64,000 nucleotides of DNA from Pyrus communis (Eukaryota > Streptophyta > Magnoliopsida > Rosales > Rosaceae): assembly GCF_963583255.1 (NCBI RefSeq), contig NC_084813.1, positions 1,241,001 to 1,305,000 of the forward strand, in the 5' to 3' direction. Of the stretch, positions 1 through 13,315 are shown piece after piece. Position 1 is the first letter of the stretch, and every line of letters begins with the position of its first letter. The notes under the pieces were generated by a model, which made no database searches, had not been told where the DNA came from, and saw only the letters and a program-made list of their open reading frames with translations. Position numbers and translations under genes: made by a program.

Positions 1-473
1 CTCGAAATGTAAAGACAATTCACAAATCCAACCCAATCCAATACATACGACAGAAGAAAAAATTATCAAACCTTTCACAAATTCACAAAGGCCTAAAAGG
101 AAGGAGAGGAGAAGAGAAAATGGTACCTGGAAACGTCAAACGAGTTGGGGTTCTAGGTTTCACCATTGAGAAACCCCAACACTCGGTTTGCATTTCATTT
201 CTCAACTTTGGAACTCTCTAGTCTATTTAACAAGTTGGGGTTCCAGGTTTTACAAGCCTATATTAACAATACATTTTCCCACAAAACTGAAACGTCAAAC
301 AAATTTCTGAGGAAACAAACAGTGGATGTGTAGAGAGAGAGGTACCATTGTTGTGGATTGGAGGGTCGCTGGCTCTTGAAGGGCAGAACGGCTGCTACTT
401 CCTTCTTCTCGATCAAATAGAAGAAACCCGAATTTATTTATGTATGGATAAAAGTTTAAAGGGTGTATGCCTC

Positions 474-720
474 GTGTCGCGTTGTAATTGGTTGAAAATC
501 TTATCGAAAATTATTCACAAAGATTCTGAATAGATAGCATCACGTGACGCAACATGATTGGTTAAAAATCTTATCGAAAATTTATCTACAAAATTCTTAT
601 TCAATCATGACACATGACATTACGAGATTGGTTAAAAATCTTATCAAAAATCTATCCACTAAAATTGTAATTTCAAATAACCACACATGGAGTGACAGAT
701 TTAGTTAAAAATTCAAAAAT
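474..720. repeat. Degenerate tandem units, about 65 bp each (three copies)
   Basis: The core GGTTAAAAATCTTATCGAAAA, preceded by a CACGTGAC-like stretch and followed by ATCTACAAAATT, occurs three times with drift. Two related units lie at about 28402-28530 beside another transposon-like segment. This therefore looks like part of a dispersed non-autonomous element rather than a local satellite. Confidence 0.6.
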
Positions 721-857
721 AAGCATGAAATTATCTTTTATTATTTTTTTACTTCGCATCTATACAAGTCCTCATCATCGTAGTACAAATAGCTAAAGTT
801 TTAGAGCAAGTACAACCAATGCAGCTGGTTCAAAGCCTGTAAGAATATGCGTGAAGA

Positions 858-1040
858 AAGAGGATCCTAAAGAGGATTTGGAAATCTTTTAATCGTGTCT
901 GTTTATCGTATATCAGACGATCATAAACTATTTTAATTTTTATTTATTTAAAATTGAACACAGACAAAAAACTGATCGTACGGTATACAATAAATGAACA
1001 CGATTAAAAGATTTCCAGGATCCTGAGAGGATCCTCATTC
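858..1040. repeat. Palindromic MITE with GAGGATCCT ends
   Basis: The two ends are inverted copies: left arm AGAGGATTTGGAAATCTTTTAATCG, right arm its near reverse complement ending at AGAGGATCCTCATTC. The centre is AT-rich. A second copy lies at 31263-31428, and elements with similar GGATCCTC ends lie at 28931-29124 and 33947-34223. It is non-coding. Confidence 0.65.
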
Positions 1041-1301
1041 TTGAGTGATAACATAGAAATATTTAATTAACAAAAAGGTGCTTCTAATTTGGGATCCTTC
1101 ATTTGAAATTGAAATGGTTACCAAGGAGCAAAGGACAATATAACCAAAGCATAACACACTTCGCAACTATACAACTCCTGTACAGATCTCTATTCGGAGT
1201 ATAGCTACCTACTATAGCCACAGAGTCTCGAAACGGTTGTTTTTATCGACATGTCTTTCAGCGCCTGATCTTCGCCTCGAAATGCAAGGGCCATTCGCGG
1301 A

Positions 1302-4300
1302 TCATTTTGCTGTTTTGGAGTGTTTGATAAGCCAATCAATGACGACATCTATGTTTACGGAGTCCTTGCATGAAATCATATAGCAGCACACTTCTTTGTC
1401 CGTGATTGAATCAAGGCCTCTGAAAACACCCAATGAAAAACATCAAGTAGCAATCAGCAAAAAAAAAAAAAAATGAAAATGGTGGGTGAAGCATCAACTT
1501 GTAGAATATTCTGTACTCACAGCTGATCAACCAATGCTTGCTTGGAAAGAGCCTCAGACTTATCGATTTTGTTGCCAAGAACAAGTAACGGAATCCCGCT
1601 TAAAGAAGGTTTCATCAAGAGGTCGTGCAGCTCACTTCGAGCTATTGGAACACTGTCTCTGTCAGCAGCATCAACTACATAGCTGTGACAACATCCATCA
1701 TGAAATAACTATTATGTGTACGGAAAAGAATAAACTAATATGACAAGTCTTGAAATAGATTTGCCGTCTGATGAACCATACATTGCTATCTCAAAAGAAA
1801 CATATATTGTTGAAAAAAACTGATTAATGTCGCCAAAGAGAACGATAATGAATGACAGATAGCCCACTTTGTATAATACCAGATGTAAGAATAAAAGTAA
1901 GGAATCTTCGTTTTTCAATAATATAATTGCCATGGTTCTTAGAAGAATAAAATATCATAAAAGAAGAAAGAGCCCGATTTCGATTCAGGATTTAGTTTCA
2001 GGAACAAAATATAATGTTCCTGCACAGTAGCAGGCATTTGCTGGTTTCCTGAAAAGCCAGAAACATCTGAAAAGCAATTGATGGCAAAAGAAGGATATGT
2101 GATATTAAAACGAGAGAAACTAAGAGATAGTAAATGACTGAAAGACTTACACAATTACAGAGACGCCACGACAGTAACGCTCCCACATTGAGCGGAACCT
2201 TCTTTGCCCTCCAAGGTCCCAAACCTTAATTGTCACGTTTCCCTTGGTTACTTTTCTCATGTTGAATCCAACCTAGTTTTCATAGAACGAATATTCCTCA
2301 TAAGTACTGGAAGTATTACTTTTCAAGTTAAATGCTTATTTATTTATTTGATCATATAAAATGTCAGCATAATTCCTTTAGTTTGTTCAAGAGATATGCT
2401 TACAGTTGGAATCATGTCCTCACTGTAGCCCCCTGTCTGGTAAAGAAAACATAGAACGATTAATGTGAAGGGAAAGCAATTGTGCATGGTATAAAGAACA
2501 TGCAACGTTTGTGTTCACTCACAGCAATGGCATTTACGAGAGATGTCTTTCCTGCATTCTGAAGCCCTACTAGTGAAAGTTCCATTTCCTGTTTAAAAAA
2601 TAAGCTGACATGTACGCACACGGTTGGGTGACACAAAGTTAGCAAACTGATAACAGATAAATCCAGAAACCTTTCAATTTGAAACATTTTCATAATAACA
2701 GAAAGGCGAACCCCAATAAGACTCACTGCAAACTTTATTTAAGGAAACGTGAAAGTATATAGAAGCCAATAGTTCACACACGTTACAGCTTTTAAATGTT
2801 CAATCATGCCCATATTCTAAGAAAATTACATGCTCCAACCAAAGGATCGCAATGTGCACATGGATTAAAAGAAGTCATCATATGCAGAATCCACAAGGAT
2901 GAAAATGCATCCTCAAACTTGTCCCATATCATATCCAATAGTTTTACTACAGTTTAACACTTTCTCATGCAACTAAATTCGGTTGTAAAACAAGTCTAAT
3001 GACTCCAAGGTAGAGACCATTCTATCCTTGTAGCATGTATTTTTAAATCATTCATGTTCAGCTAAGAAAAGAGATACGTCTCAGTGTCGCTAGAGACTGT
3101 TTGAACAGAAATAATAGACGACTTCAGACGAGTAGTTGGGATGGATTAGAAGGAACAAACACTTGAGGGGATAAAATAATTTAGACACGTCATAGGAATG
3201 ATATGGGTTAAGAGGTTTGAGCTAGCGAGACGGAACATAGTCCATTATGCTTCAAAGTCATCGCCTTGATCGGAATCATCTAGGGATTCTAGGGACTTTC
3301 CATTTATATTGCTCATGTTTCAAGGACATAAGAACTTATTTCACTAGACACTGCTCAATAAGAGCTACTACCTCTTCCTAGAACAGGAGAAGTATACAAA
3401 ATCAAGTGTCGTTATCAAGAAACAACATTAAAGAGAAAGAAGAGTTCAAATTGCTCCATCTCTTGACAAAACAATCCCAGATTATATTAGCTAAGATTTG
3501 TCAGCTCTTAAATCCATTAGAATAGTTTATCAAATGAAACCAAACAGAAAGTTTTTACATTAATCTGGATCAGAGGAGAAGTCTTATATTTGTGTCAGGA
3601 TTCTGATAAGTTGGAAATTTTAAGAGTTTAAGTTTCCTTATTCTTGCTTCTGACACTTTCTTGTTTTAGTGTTCTAGGTACTGGATCTAAAAAAGCTTTT
3701 AAGATAACGTGAATAACAAGTTCCAAAGTTTTTGTATGAACTTTTGAACTTGCACATTAAGTTCATATAGTTCTCTCATTAAGTTTTTGTCTTCTTTTCT
3801 TTTCTTTTTTTGAGTATTACTATTAGAACTTCAATTTAGTGCTCAGTTGATTTTAAGAGGATTGTAGATCTTCTTTATGTTCATGAAATGTGCAATGTGT
3901 ACATCCATTTAGGTATAGGAAATTCAATATCAAATAACACCATGAAAACTATATGTAATTATTTAAAAGGATTTAGAGCAACACATATGTGCTGCCCCTC
4001 AGGGAAACTCGAATTCCAACTTATGCATTGCTTCACTTGGTGGTGTCCAATGTTTCCAATATTTAAGCAGTAATGCAATCAAAACTTCAAAAGTCGTACA
4101 GGCATAGACTACAGTTAGCCTATCTCAACAAAGAGTATAATTGGTCTTTCAGTTCTGTAGATGGAAGACTCAAAGAAGGGTACCATTAGGTTCCGGTAAC
4201 AATAAAGCTACAATTAGGTTTTGGTAACAATAAAGCTACATCAGATATTTATTCAAATGTGTTCTTTATCCCTTGGAAGGGTAGGGAGGGAGGAGTAAAA

Positions 4301-5564
4301 TGAAAACCCTAATAGTATCAACATGATATCACTCCCAAAGTCCCACCAATAAGATCTTAACAATAGCATGGATTCTTTCACCTTCGCAAGTGTCACTACT
4401 ATGGTTTTAACAATGAAGATGACCTCAATCAGAATAACCACAAAGTTGCAATGTTGACAGAACGACAAAAATCAAATTCCTAAATTTTCTCAGTCCACAT
4501 ATCTTTTCAGCAGCTAATTACACAGTAAGATAATCGTCTTAGTTCTCATGATTTAACTACTAAGTGCTCGAACCCATTGGAGTCACAAAGCCTAAAAGCA
4601 ACCTAATTTGAGATTCATATTAAACATGGAGTTCTCAACCGAAATTGAACAGTGTGTTGGAATTGGCATAAAATCAATATGCGCCTAATCTAAAACAAGT
4701 ATCAATATAGGATAAAAAGATTTACGTTTTTTGGGTTCATCTGGACGCAAGCTAACTTTTGTTTAGGAATTTAATCTAGGATTTGGTTTCCTATGTATTG
4801 TCGGATTTGGCTTCCTACTAGGTTTTGGCTGTAACCTATGTCATCTATTAGTCTAAACAGACGATCTGAGGAGCAGTTTTAAACAGAAGATTGTGAGGCG
4901 TTCATTGTGTACTTGAGAGCTATTGTGAATTTGTGAGTTCTCATGTATTTGATTGGTGATTAATAAAAGGTTCCATTGGTAGAAAGGCACTCCTCTTTGC
5001 ATTTGTGGAAACAATCTCTTTGCAAAGCAAGGGTAAGGCTACTTACAATAGACATCCCCCCACTCTTGTAAGCGAGGAGCCTTGTTGGCTTGGGGTCGCC
5101 CTTTTGGTAGAGAGATACTCCTATCGGAGGAACTCTTAAATTGTTTTGTGTTCTTTGCAATTTCGTTTATCGCTTGGTTTGGTTTTCGGTTTAAGGAATA
5201 ACACAAAGCTCAGGGTAATACACAGATTCAACAAAACAAAGCCCATCCGATTAAGCAATCACTTTTCGGTTTCAATTCTACTATTTATTGATTGACAGCA
5301 ACTTGGCATAGGACGGGAAGTTCTCAAATAAATCAACTTTTAGCACCTCAAATCTTGAAAATACAAAGTTGAGCACATAAATCAGAGAACTACAATACAC
5401 ATTCCAACGGAAACAAATCCAAAAGCTCAAAAAAACAAATTAAACAAACAAAAGAAAGTGAAAAAAATAACATCAAAAAAAAAAAAAAAAAAAAAAAAAA
5501 AGAAAGGAAGAAAACGGAGAGGTTACCTGCGGAGCCAATTGAGGAAGGAATCCAGCAAACCCAT
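1302..5564 (-). CDS. ARL8: ARL8-type ADP-ribosylation factor-like small GTPase (ARLA1 homologue)
   Basis: Six exons on the minus strand join in frame to 184 residues: 5527-5564, 2523-2604, 2404-2436, 2151-2272, 1521-1682, 1302-1419. All introns are GT-AG. Visible motifs are Walker A GLQNAGKT (26-33), switch II WDLGGQ (69-74), NKID (129-132) and SCK (162-164), in the order of Ras-superfamily GTPases. The start [20 protein letters not shown] gives the amphipathic N-terminus typical of ARL8, which lacks the N-myristoylation glycine context of ARF1. Length matches the family. Known family role: late endosome/lysosome or vacuole-associated trafficking; plant ARL8 proteins are also host factors for tobamovirus RNA replication. 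The first intron is long (about 2.9 kb) and begins with a 27-A run close to the donor. Exon 3 is only 33 bp. The gene looks intact. Confidence 0.95.
5475..5501. repeat. Poly(A) run of 27 in ARL8 intron 1
   Basis: An uninterrupted run of 27 A on the plus strand (T on the coding strand) starts about 25 bp into intron 1. It may act as the U-rich stretch of a plant intron, or it may be a simple length-variable microsatellite. Confidence 0.85.
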
Positions 5565-7532
5565 TTTTTCGAAACAACTGAGAAATGGAGAATTTGTTGT
5601 TAAGAATAAGACGAGCAAGCAAACGGGAGGGAGGAGGAAAAAGGAAGCAGAGGAAGGAAACCAACAAGAAGGGAAACTTGGGCCGGCCCGACTCTGATGA
5701 TTCCTTTGTTTTTCCCTCTTGCAATTGAGTAATTTTTTTTAATGTGCTAGTTACACGGGATGATACATCACGTTATATTATATAAATTGTGTGATATGTG
5801 TGCTAAAAATCTATTAACTTAAAAAATAAAATTTCTCACCACTTCTATTAAAATACAAAGTGTACCATTTGTATTCCCGTCACAATAAAAAATTTCTTTC
5901 TTGTAACGACCGACCGCTGCTCCCCAGTTCTTTTTTTTTTTCCTTTTTTTTTTCCCTTTTTTTAAAATCTTTCTCAAGTTTTTAACTGCGGGTGGGCTCC
6001 AAACTGACCGAACCGACTGATCGAACCATTTTAGTTGGTTTTTATCAAGAAAATGGCTAAACAATTTAAAAACTAAGCCGAATTGATTTTATGCTGATTT
6101 AGTTTGGTTTTGATACTTTTGAAACCGATCAAAATCAAAACGAATGGATTATATATTTTTTAATTACAATTTTATTATCTTAACCCATTTCGTTTCGGGT
6201 TGAATCTTTTCCATTTAATGTAAATTAAGACAATATTATCATTCGTATTAAAAAAAAAGAGGTTTTTTGATATGGGTCCAAAGTAACTAAAAATTGGACC
6301 TATTTCAAAAGTTAAAAGTCATTAAAAATTGGACCTATTTCAAAAGGTTGTCTATAAAATTGGACCTCTTTCAAATTTTCCCTAAAAAATAAATAAGAGT
6401 TATTGTTTAATGATATTCCCCTTAATAGGGCCGCTATTTTAGTGGGTCTATTGACCAACCCACACGATACAGATTGAGTTGGGTTGAGTTATAAACATTA
6501 ATAATTTATTTATGAGTATAAACATATACGCTTGTTCAATAAATAGGTCGGGTTGGGCTAAAATATTATTAGCCCGATTGAAACCGAAGCACTCGAATGA
6601 CAATAACTCTTAAACATACATGTATATTAGGTGGATATATACATATAATTGAGTAACTTTTAAACGTATGTGTTCATTAATTCTTGATTTGAATAGTAAA
6701 ATTTATGTATTAGTAGTATGTAGTGATATAACAACATCATATCCACAAGACTTAGGCCTAATTTGACACAAGCATTGATTATTTATCACTCCTACTCACA
6801 TTAAAAATAACAAAGAAACCAATTAAACCCAGCACATGGAACCCGCCCAACCCAACCCGCTAAACAATGATTTGGGTGGGTTGGTTTACCCATTTTCTTG
6901 AGTGAAAATGAGTCAGAACATTCCAACCCAAGCATGTTGGGTTGGCCAACAGGTTGAATGCTAACCCGACCAACCCACTCAAGTACAAATTATCCATGCA
7001 GAGAATCCCACAACCCAATTTGGGATCCCAAAGAAGAGAACCCTCAAATCACCAAAGTGCTCAAAACTATCTGATAAAATTATTCTCCAAGCAAAGAGAT
7101 AATGCTTGATTAGCTGAAATTAAAGAACAAATGAAGCATTTTCAAATCAATAAAATTTGCATCGAGCTCAAAGCCAAGAAGAAACAGAAGAGGTGAGAAC
7201 ACCTCACTCAGGCAAACTCAGATTCGCAATTTAGGCAACCGCGTTATAAACAACCGTAATACAGATATCCCCCTCCACAAACATGAAACAGCATAAACGG
7301 TAATATACAGGGGGTAAAAGAAGAATGCTAATAAGAACACAAATCTGAAGAATGCTAATAAGAACACAAATATGGTGAAAGCGATAAAGAACCATGATCC
7401 TGGCTGTAAAGTTTCTCTCACGAAAAACTCAAGAATAAACAAATTATGCCTGACCGGAAGGGCAATGCAGGAAGAATGCAGATCTATGTTCAATCCTTCC
7501 GGTGGTATGCGCTTGTCAGCTGAAAAATACTG
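5565..7532. other. Intergenic region between ARL8 and the receptor kinase
   Basis: No gene is supported. The right side holds the ARL8 5' leader and promoter region (from 5565 upwards). 6000-6120 and 6420-6990 contain GACCGAACCGA- and CCCAACCCAACCCGC-type strings common in plant transposon ends. A short tandem repeat lies at 6288-6385. The last few hundred bases before 7533 should include the 3' untranslated region of the receptor kinase. Confidence 0.5.
6288..6385. repeat. Minisatellite, three imperfect units
   Basis: AAAATTGGACCTATTTCAAA is repeated three times, with short spacers of variable length. It is non-coding. Confidence 0.7.
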
Positions 7533-10462
7533 CTAAGAAAGTCCATCGTCTCCATCATGAGATATATCAGGATTCGGATCATGTCCGTGCTGTAAGCTGG
7601 AACTGTAAAGCTCCTGGATTCGGCTAGTCACCTCACCCATTGAAGGGCGGCTATCAGGGTACGTAACAGTACATTCAAGTGCAATCTGTAAAAGCTGAAC
7701 CATATCCTCCTCAACATTTTGGTACCTGAGAAGCTCGGAGTCAAACACCTCGGCTGTCCACTCCTCTCGAACCACTGAGTGAACCCATCTTGGAAGGTCT
7801 AGTCCTTCGTCATTCATGATAGCTTGGGTTGGAGGCTTTCCTGTAAGTAGCTCCAAAAGCAATACGCCAAAGCTGTAAACATCTGCCTTTTGGGTTACTT
7901 TGCTAGTATCTGTGAGTTCTGGGGCACGATAACCAGAAATGCGGTTTGGAGTAGAGGTTGGGCTTGCAAGATGAGCAAGGCAAAAATCAGAGACACAGGC
8001 TTCATAGGATCTAGTGAGAAGGATGTTTGAAGATTTAATATTTCCATGGGAGGTCGTGGGACCCTGAGAATGTAGATATGTAATTGCACGAGCAGCTCCA
8101 ACAGCAATACCAGACCTTGTTTCCCAAATCAATGGAGTCCTTCCAGAGCCTCTGGCTCCTGTAGTGAAAAGATACATAAATGAAATGCTAACAGAAAGAT
8201 GGTGAACAAAGAGAACAAAGAGGTCCGGCAACATTGTTGTTTTCCAACTTTCGATGTGGGTTTTTGAATTTTAGCACCGCTGAAGAGCACAACACTGGCG
8301 TTTGGTGCAAGACTGCTAGCATTATTAAAAATTTAACCAATATTTGCTAATTACTTAACAGAAACATTAAATAAAATATCATATCTTACCAGCAAATGGA
8401 GCTAAAAGCACCAATACATCATCAATATAAATAATAACAAAGGTGCCAAAAACTGAATTGAACTGGCATACCAGTTGTTTCTTACCAAAAAGATAATAAA
8501 AAAATTATGCACCGCATATGCACAAATTCAGTCACACACACAGAATTACAAAAGATGCTTCTTGCTTTCAGGAATAATTATGAATTGCATATGCACAAAT
8601 TCATCCAATGTGATTTATTGCCAACGAATAATGGATTTAAAAATAAAAGATAGAAACTGCTTCAAGTACGTCAAAGCTCAGAAGCTTCCAGCATGTCTTT
8701 GCACCAGGTCCATGTAAGTTCTGCTAGCATATGGGACTAAATGCCACATCTCTTATCCAATACAAGAGACCAGTAATCAAATAAAGACATCCTTCTTATG
8801 CCTATGTAGCTTAATACTTTCTTAGGACCTCACATTTTGCTTCTTCCATGTAACAGAAACAGCTCCAATGGGTCACAATCCTAGTTGCTCTCGGACGAAA
8901 TTCAGTATGATCTATTATTTATTCCGTGTCTTTTTCAATATGTATTGATATGTATAGCAAGCGACGACAAACAAAAGGCTTCCACATTACTAGTCCAATT
9001 CCAAAGACGCGACAACAAAACGACAATGCAGTTGACATAGGAAATGTACCAAAAATCCATCCAACGGAGAAACACAATCAAGAAGAACTCAATTAACATG
9101 ATATACCAACAGAAACCATTTATAGAAAAACAAACGGGAAAATACCAACAAAAATAATAGCTACAAATCATAATGCAACTAATGGAACCCCAGAAAGAAG
9201 TGCTCACCGTGCAAAAGAGCAGATAAGCTTCCCATAGGCATGTAATCATACACAAGAAGCTTCTCATCCCTGCTATAGTAGTAAGCCCTGAGTGGGACCA
9301 AATTTACATGATCCATTTTCCCAATCTCTTCAATCTTCTCCTTGAATTCCTTCTCTGATACAGCCACTTCCTTCAACCTCTTCACTGCCATTGACACCCC
9401 CTCATCCAAAGCGGCCTTGTACGTAGTCCCAAAAGTCCCCTTTCCAAGTACCTCAGCGGATGCCCTCAACAAATCCTCCAAATCAAACACCCTCACCGCA
9501 TCCCCGAAGAACACTAAACTCTTACTCCCACCAGCACTCTTTACATTCCCCTTCGGTGCAGATGAGGAACCAGTACTCAAACTCCTATCCATCACCGCCC
9601 TTCCACGGGCGGTTTCAGCCTCCTGAGGTTTCCCTGTCACGACAAAGTTTGTACCGTTTTCGCCATTTTTCTTTCTTTTACACAAAAATATCACAATGGC
9701 AACAATCACCAACAACCCAATAATACTACCAATCACAATCCCTGCAATTGCCCCACCAGCCAACTTATTCTTCTTCCCAGCACTCTCAGTCTCATTACAG
9801 GGCTTCAACGGCTTCCCACAGAGCAAATTCCCCTCAAACGCGTTTTTGGGCCAACCTGAAAGCTTCGCCGGGACCGACCCGTTCAACTGGTTAAAGGAAA
9901 CGTTGAATTGTCCCAGAGACGACAAACCCAACTCAGGAATTGACCCGGTAAGCTCATTTTCTTCCAAATGCAGACTTACCAAACTCGTCAAATTATTAAA
10001 CCCCGGAGAAATTTCACCGGAGAATTTATTTTTATCAAGGTTCAATCTCGTAAGGTTTTTCAATTTGAACAAAAACTCAGGAATTGGACCGGAAAACGAG
10101 TTACCTTGCAAGTAGAGTTTCTGAGGGTTGACTAAGTTGACAAGGTCGTTCGGGAGTGGACCGGAGAGCGCATTTACGCGCAGAGAGAGGCTTAAGAGCT
10201 GTGTCAAGTTCCCGAGGCCCGGAGGGAGCTTCCCGACGAGTGCCCGACCCGGAAGCCTCAACTCGGTGACCCGGTCCGACTCGCATTTGACGCCGAGCCA
10301 CGAACAGGGGTTGGTCTCCGTCACGTTCCACCCCATTATACGGCCTCTCACAGCGGTCCTGAGCGCCAGCAAGGCCTCTCTGTCGGACGCCAGATCAGAA
10401 TTTGCAGTCAGGAAAACACCAAGCCAACATACCAGTAACGAAATCAGCTTCGGGGGCTTCAT
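7533..10462 (-). CDS. RKL1: LRR receptor-like pseudokinase, RKL1/RLK902 type
   Basis: Two exons, 9208-10462 and 7533-8158, join with phase 1 across a GT-AG intron to give 626 residues. This is close to the family length of about 650. In order: signal peptide (about 1-22); N-terminal LRR cap with the [10 protein letters not shown] cysteine pair (51-60); about five LRRs (65-190); second cysteine pair (C215, C222); transmembrane helix (about 234-260); basic stop-transfer; then a kinase-like domain from about 335. The glycine loop ([10 protein letters not shown]) and VAVK-type lysine (K361) are present. The catalytic loop reads HGN instead of HRD, as is known for this subfamily, so catalytic activity is doubtful. 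DFG has become DFC (codon TGC at 7980-7982), which is unusual even here. The APE motif is kept. Known relatives sit in the plasma membrane and act in defence and developmental signalling. The start codon is the first ATG, directly before the signal peptide. Promoter elements were not identified. Confidence 0.93.
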
Positions 10463-13315
10463 TTGTTCAACTCCAATGCGAAAAACAGAGGTGGGTTTTG
10501 TTCTTCGGGGCGAGTTACGAAATGGGTTTCATCCGTTTTGTGAGTTGAACTCGAATTTGGTTGTGTGGTATCTGTTTGGCTGGCGAGAAAGTGAGAGAAA
10601 ACGAGAGAAAATTGAAGGAAGGAGGGGGAAGGTTGAGAACTTGAGAGGACACTGAGGTTGTTGCGTTTGAATTAAGCGCACCGGAAATTCAGAAATGGCG
10701 TTTAAAACGCGACCGATTCTGTACGTGCAGGTGTAAATAGTTATAATGCAGCCACTGACTTTTTTTTTTGAAACATTAAAGTACGTGTGGGAATGGTTGA
10801 AAACTTTGGGGTTTTGGGGAAGGTTAAGTTCCAATCATCAACACAACGGAAGCTTCGGAATGGGACCCATTAAACATTAGGACGGTCTTCAAGTCTTCAA
10901 AATGTAGATGTGAATTTCTTATACGGGTGTGCTATATACATTTTTTTTTTCCTTCTCACATACATACTTAATTTACGATCATCAGATCAAATAAATTAAA
11001 GAATATCAAATGATAGAATTAACAAAGGATGTGTGAGACACACCCCACTTATTATATAAATTTGACTTTTTAGTCAAATGGTTCATCAGATTGTCAGGTT
11101 CTTGAGATTTAAAATCGATACTTGAGATATAAAAACGATACCTGAAATTGTCCACTATCAATCATTTTGGTTCTTCTAGAAAAAATCCCGTAAAGAAACC
11201 ACTAGTTTAAATAAAGGGGTTGATTTGACAAAATACTATCAATTTAATTGAGATTTTTTATAAAATGATTGATGGTGCATAATCTCATCAACGACTTCTC
11301 TCGATTTTAAATCTCATAGATCAAAATGACAAGTTATTCTAATCTCAGAGACTATTTTGGTTTTAAAAAACTTATAAGTCTTAGGTGTGCATTAAATGGT
11401 GGGTCTAAATTTGGGAGCATATCATGCCATGACTTGGATGGACTTACCTTTGTCAATAAGAAAATGTATACGGCCAATTAGGAAGTGCATTAAGATACGT
11501 CAAACCATTTGTCATAGTAACAAGGAAAGGAAATTGATTTTTACCCAATGTTTTTTTCTCTATTTACGCATCTGATTTGTTTATATCGGTTGATTTTCTT
11601 CTTCTTCTTCATTCAATCTAATGGTCTATAATCATGGGCTATAGAGAAAAATGATGTCTTTAAATTAGTTCCTTAAAAGATCATTTAGCTAAAAAGGAAA
11701 TTGTATAAGAAATAATTGATTACATAACACCTTGAAGTTCTCAAATTGATTGGATTTTTGATAATTTGAAATCGTTTTTGTTTGTAAAAAGATTTTGTTT
11801 TTACTTTGTATATAACAGTCATTTATTGGAAATATACGGTATAGGTAATGGGATTTTTGGAATGTTTGAGCCTAATCAAATCTGAAATTATGGAAGACTT
11901 TTATTTATTTATTATTAATACCCTAATCGTTTTGGTCAATATATAAAAAATGGGAAGTGTTATTGGCACTTCAAAAATCTCAGTCTACACTCCTTACAAA
12001 GTGTATTTTTCTTTCATAATATAGAAAGTTTGGAGTGTAGAATGAAATTTTTAGAGTGCTAATAACAATTCTCTAAAAAACAAGAAAAATAACCCAAAAA
12101 ATTAAACAAATAAAACCCCAAGAAAGGCCAACCAACCAAGACACACGTCACATGCCTATTAGAACCAGTTCATACTTTTATATAATGTATTTTTTGTTTT
12201 GGAATAATTCATATGATACTACGTCTTTTAGTGTTTATGCTCGACATGATTTGATTATACAACAACCTCTCTCACATGAATTATGGTGGAAGTGCTCTCT
12301 CAGACAAAGAAAATAATTTGAATTATGATTTTTCTCTTCAACTCAATGTTTTTCAAGTTCAAGTGCTTACATTCTTTTTAGTGTAGATTATTATGGAATA
12401 TCTTAAAAAAGAAAATAGTTTAAATCTCACTATTATGAGTTCGATACTAATTTATTATCTCATCACCTAATGTAAATTATATTTTATCTCGCCGTATAAA
12501 TACACTGTTGTTAGATTTATGTAACTTTAAGAATTTAAAAAATATAATTTTAGATGATGTTTTACCGTAGTGAACAAAAATAATTTTATTTTATTTTATT
12601 TTTCATGAAATTGAACATATTTAATTCAAGTCCATGTTTATTTTTTTCAAGGCCATATCTAATTCGAATAAGCTCTTCATGAAATTAAAATCTCATGACG
12701 ATAGATTCTTCAGTGATTTAGAATGCAATATGATACACCAAGGACGAATACAAGTGACATGACATTGAAAAACACCACTTATATTATAACAAGTAACGTA
12801 CCTACTTGTATTTTAAGCATGTGAAAATATCTCTCATACATGACAATATTTAGACATATATGATTGGAGGAGAATTCAAAAAAAGAGATCTCTTATTGTT
12901 CTTGGTTGGAGAGGAGACATGTTTTTATTGGTAATAGTTGAAGAGTACAATAATTCCGGCTAACCAGTGCTTTAAATTACAATACCACCAACCAGCTCTG
13001 CCGAAATGTGAAATTATTTATTGACCTAATCAAAGTTTCTAAATATTTCTTACACGCTTACACTCTTAGCTTTGGAAATGCATGGCTTTGCACTTGCAAT
13101 TTGCTTCACTTGGTTGCTTTGTGTTTGAACTTGATTCAACCGAGCTCTTGTATTCCCCCTTCTCAAATATCACTTGTATAAAAAAGCTAAAAATACGCGG
13201 ATTTATTACTAACGACATTACATATTATCTTTATCGTTACAGGTTGTAGCACAATACATTACACAGTCAAACCATTGTTTTTGAACCATATGACATAACC
13301 TACATATGAATATGC
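10463..13315. other. Intergenic AT-rich region
   Basis: The left few hundred bases should contain the receptor-kinase leader and promoter. A small MITE lies at 10921-11048. 11060-11400 resembles a degenerate inverted-repeat transposon, with GAGATTTAAAATCGA at both ends in opposite orientation. 11400-13315 is AT-rich, and no gene or clear structure was seen in it. Confidence 0.5.
10921..11048. repeat. Small MITE with GGGTGTGC ends
   Basis: It starts with GGGTGTGCTATATACA and ends with ATGTGTGAGACACACCCC, which are imperfect inverted ends around an AT-rich core containing ATCAGATCAAATAA. A related element with the same core lies at 42084-42242. Confidence 0.55.

Larger units (their letters stand above)
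1..1301. other. Intergenic flank with repeats, no gene supported
   Basis: No coding region is supported here. A short motif (GAGTTGGGGTTCTAGGTTT-like) occurs twice, near 148 and 231. Degenerate tandem units (474-720) and a palindromic MITE (858-1040) occupy much of the rest. The ARL8 3' untranslated region probably covers roughly the last 200-300 bases. A gene starting leftwards from the window edge is possible, but nothing in 1-420 could be read as a convincing exon. Confidence 0.5.

Noticed and set aside
348..533. 61-codon open frame near the left edge
   Set aside because: No family features. The 3' half runs into the degenerate tandem repeat.
5458..5697. Lysine-rich open frame over the poly(A) run
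   Set aside because: It is created by the 27-A homopolymer, overlaps ARL8 exon 1 on the other strand and has no protein character.
9342..10655. Several open frames of 75-175 codons on the plus strand, and one on the minus strand
   Set aside because: They lie opposite to or out of frame with the receptor-kinase exon. The exon has high GC and few stops in any frame, and none of these frames resembles a family.
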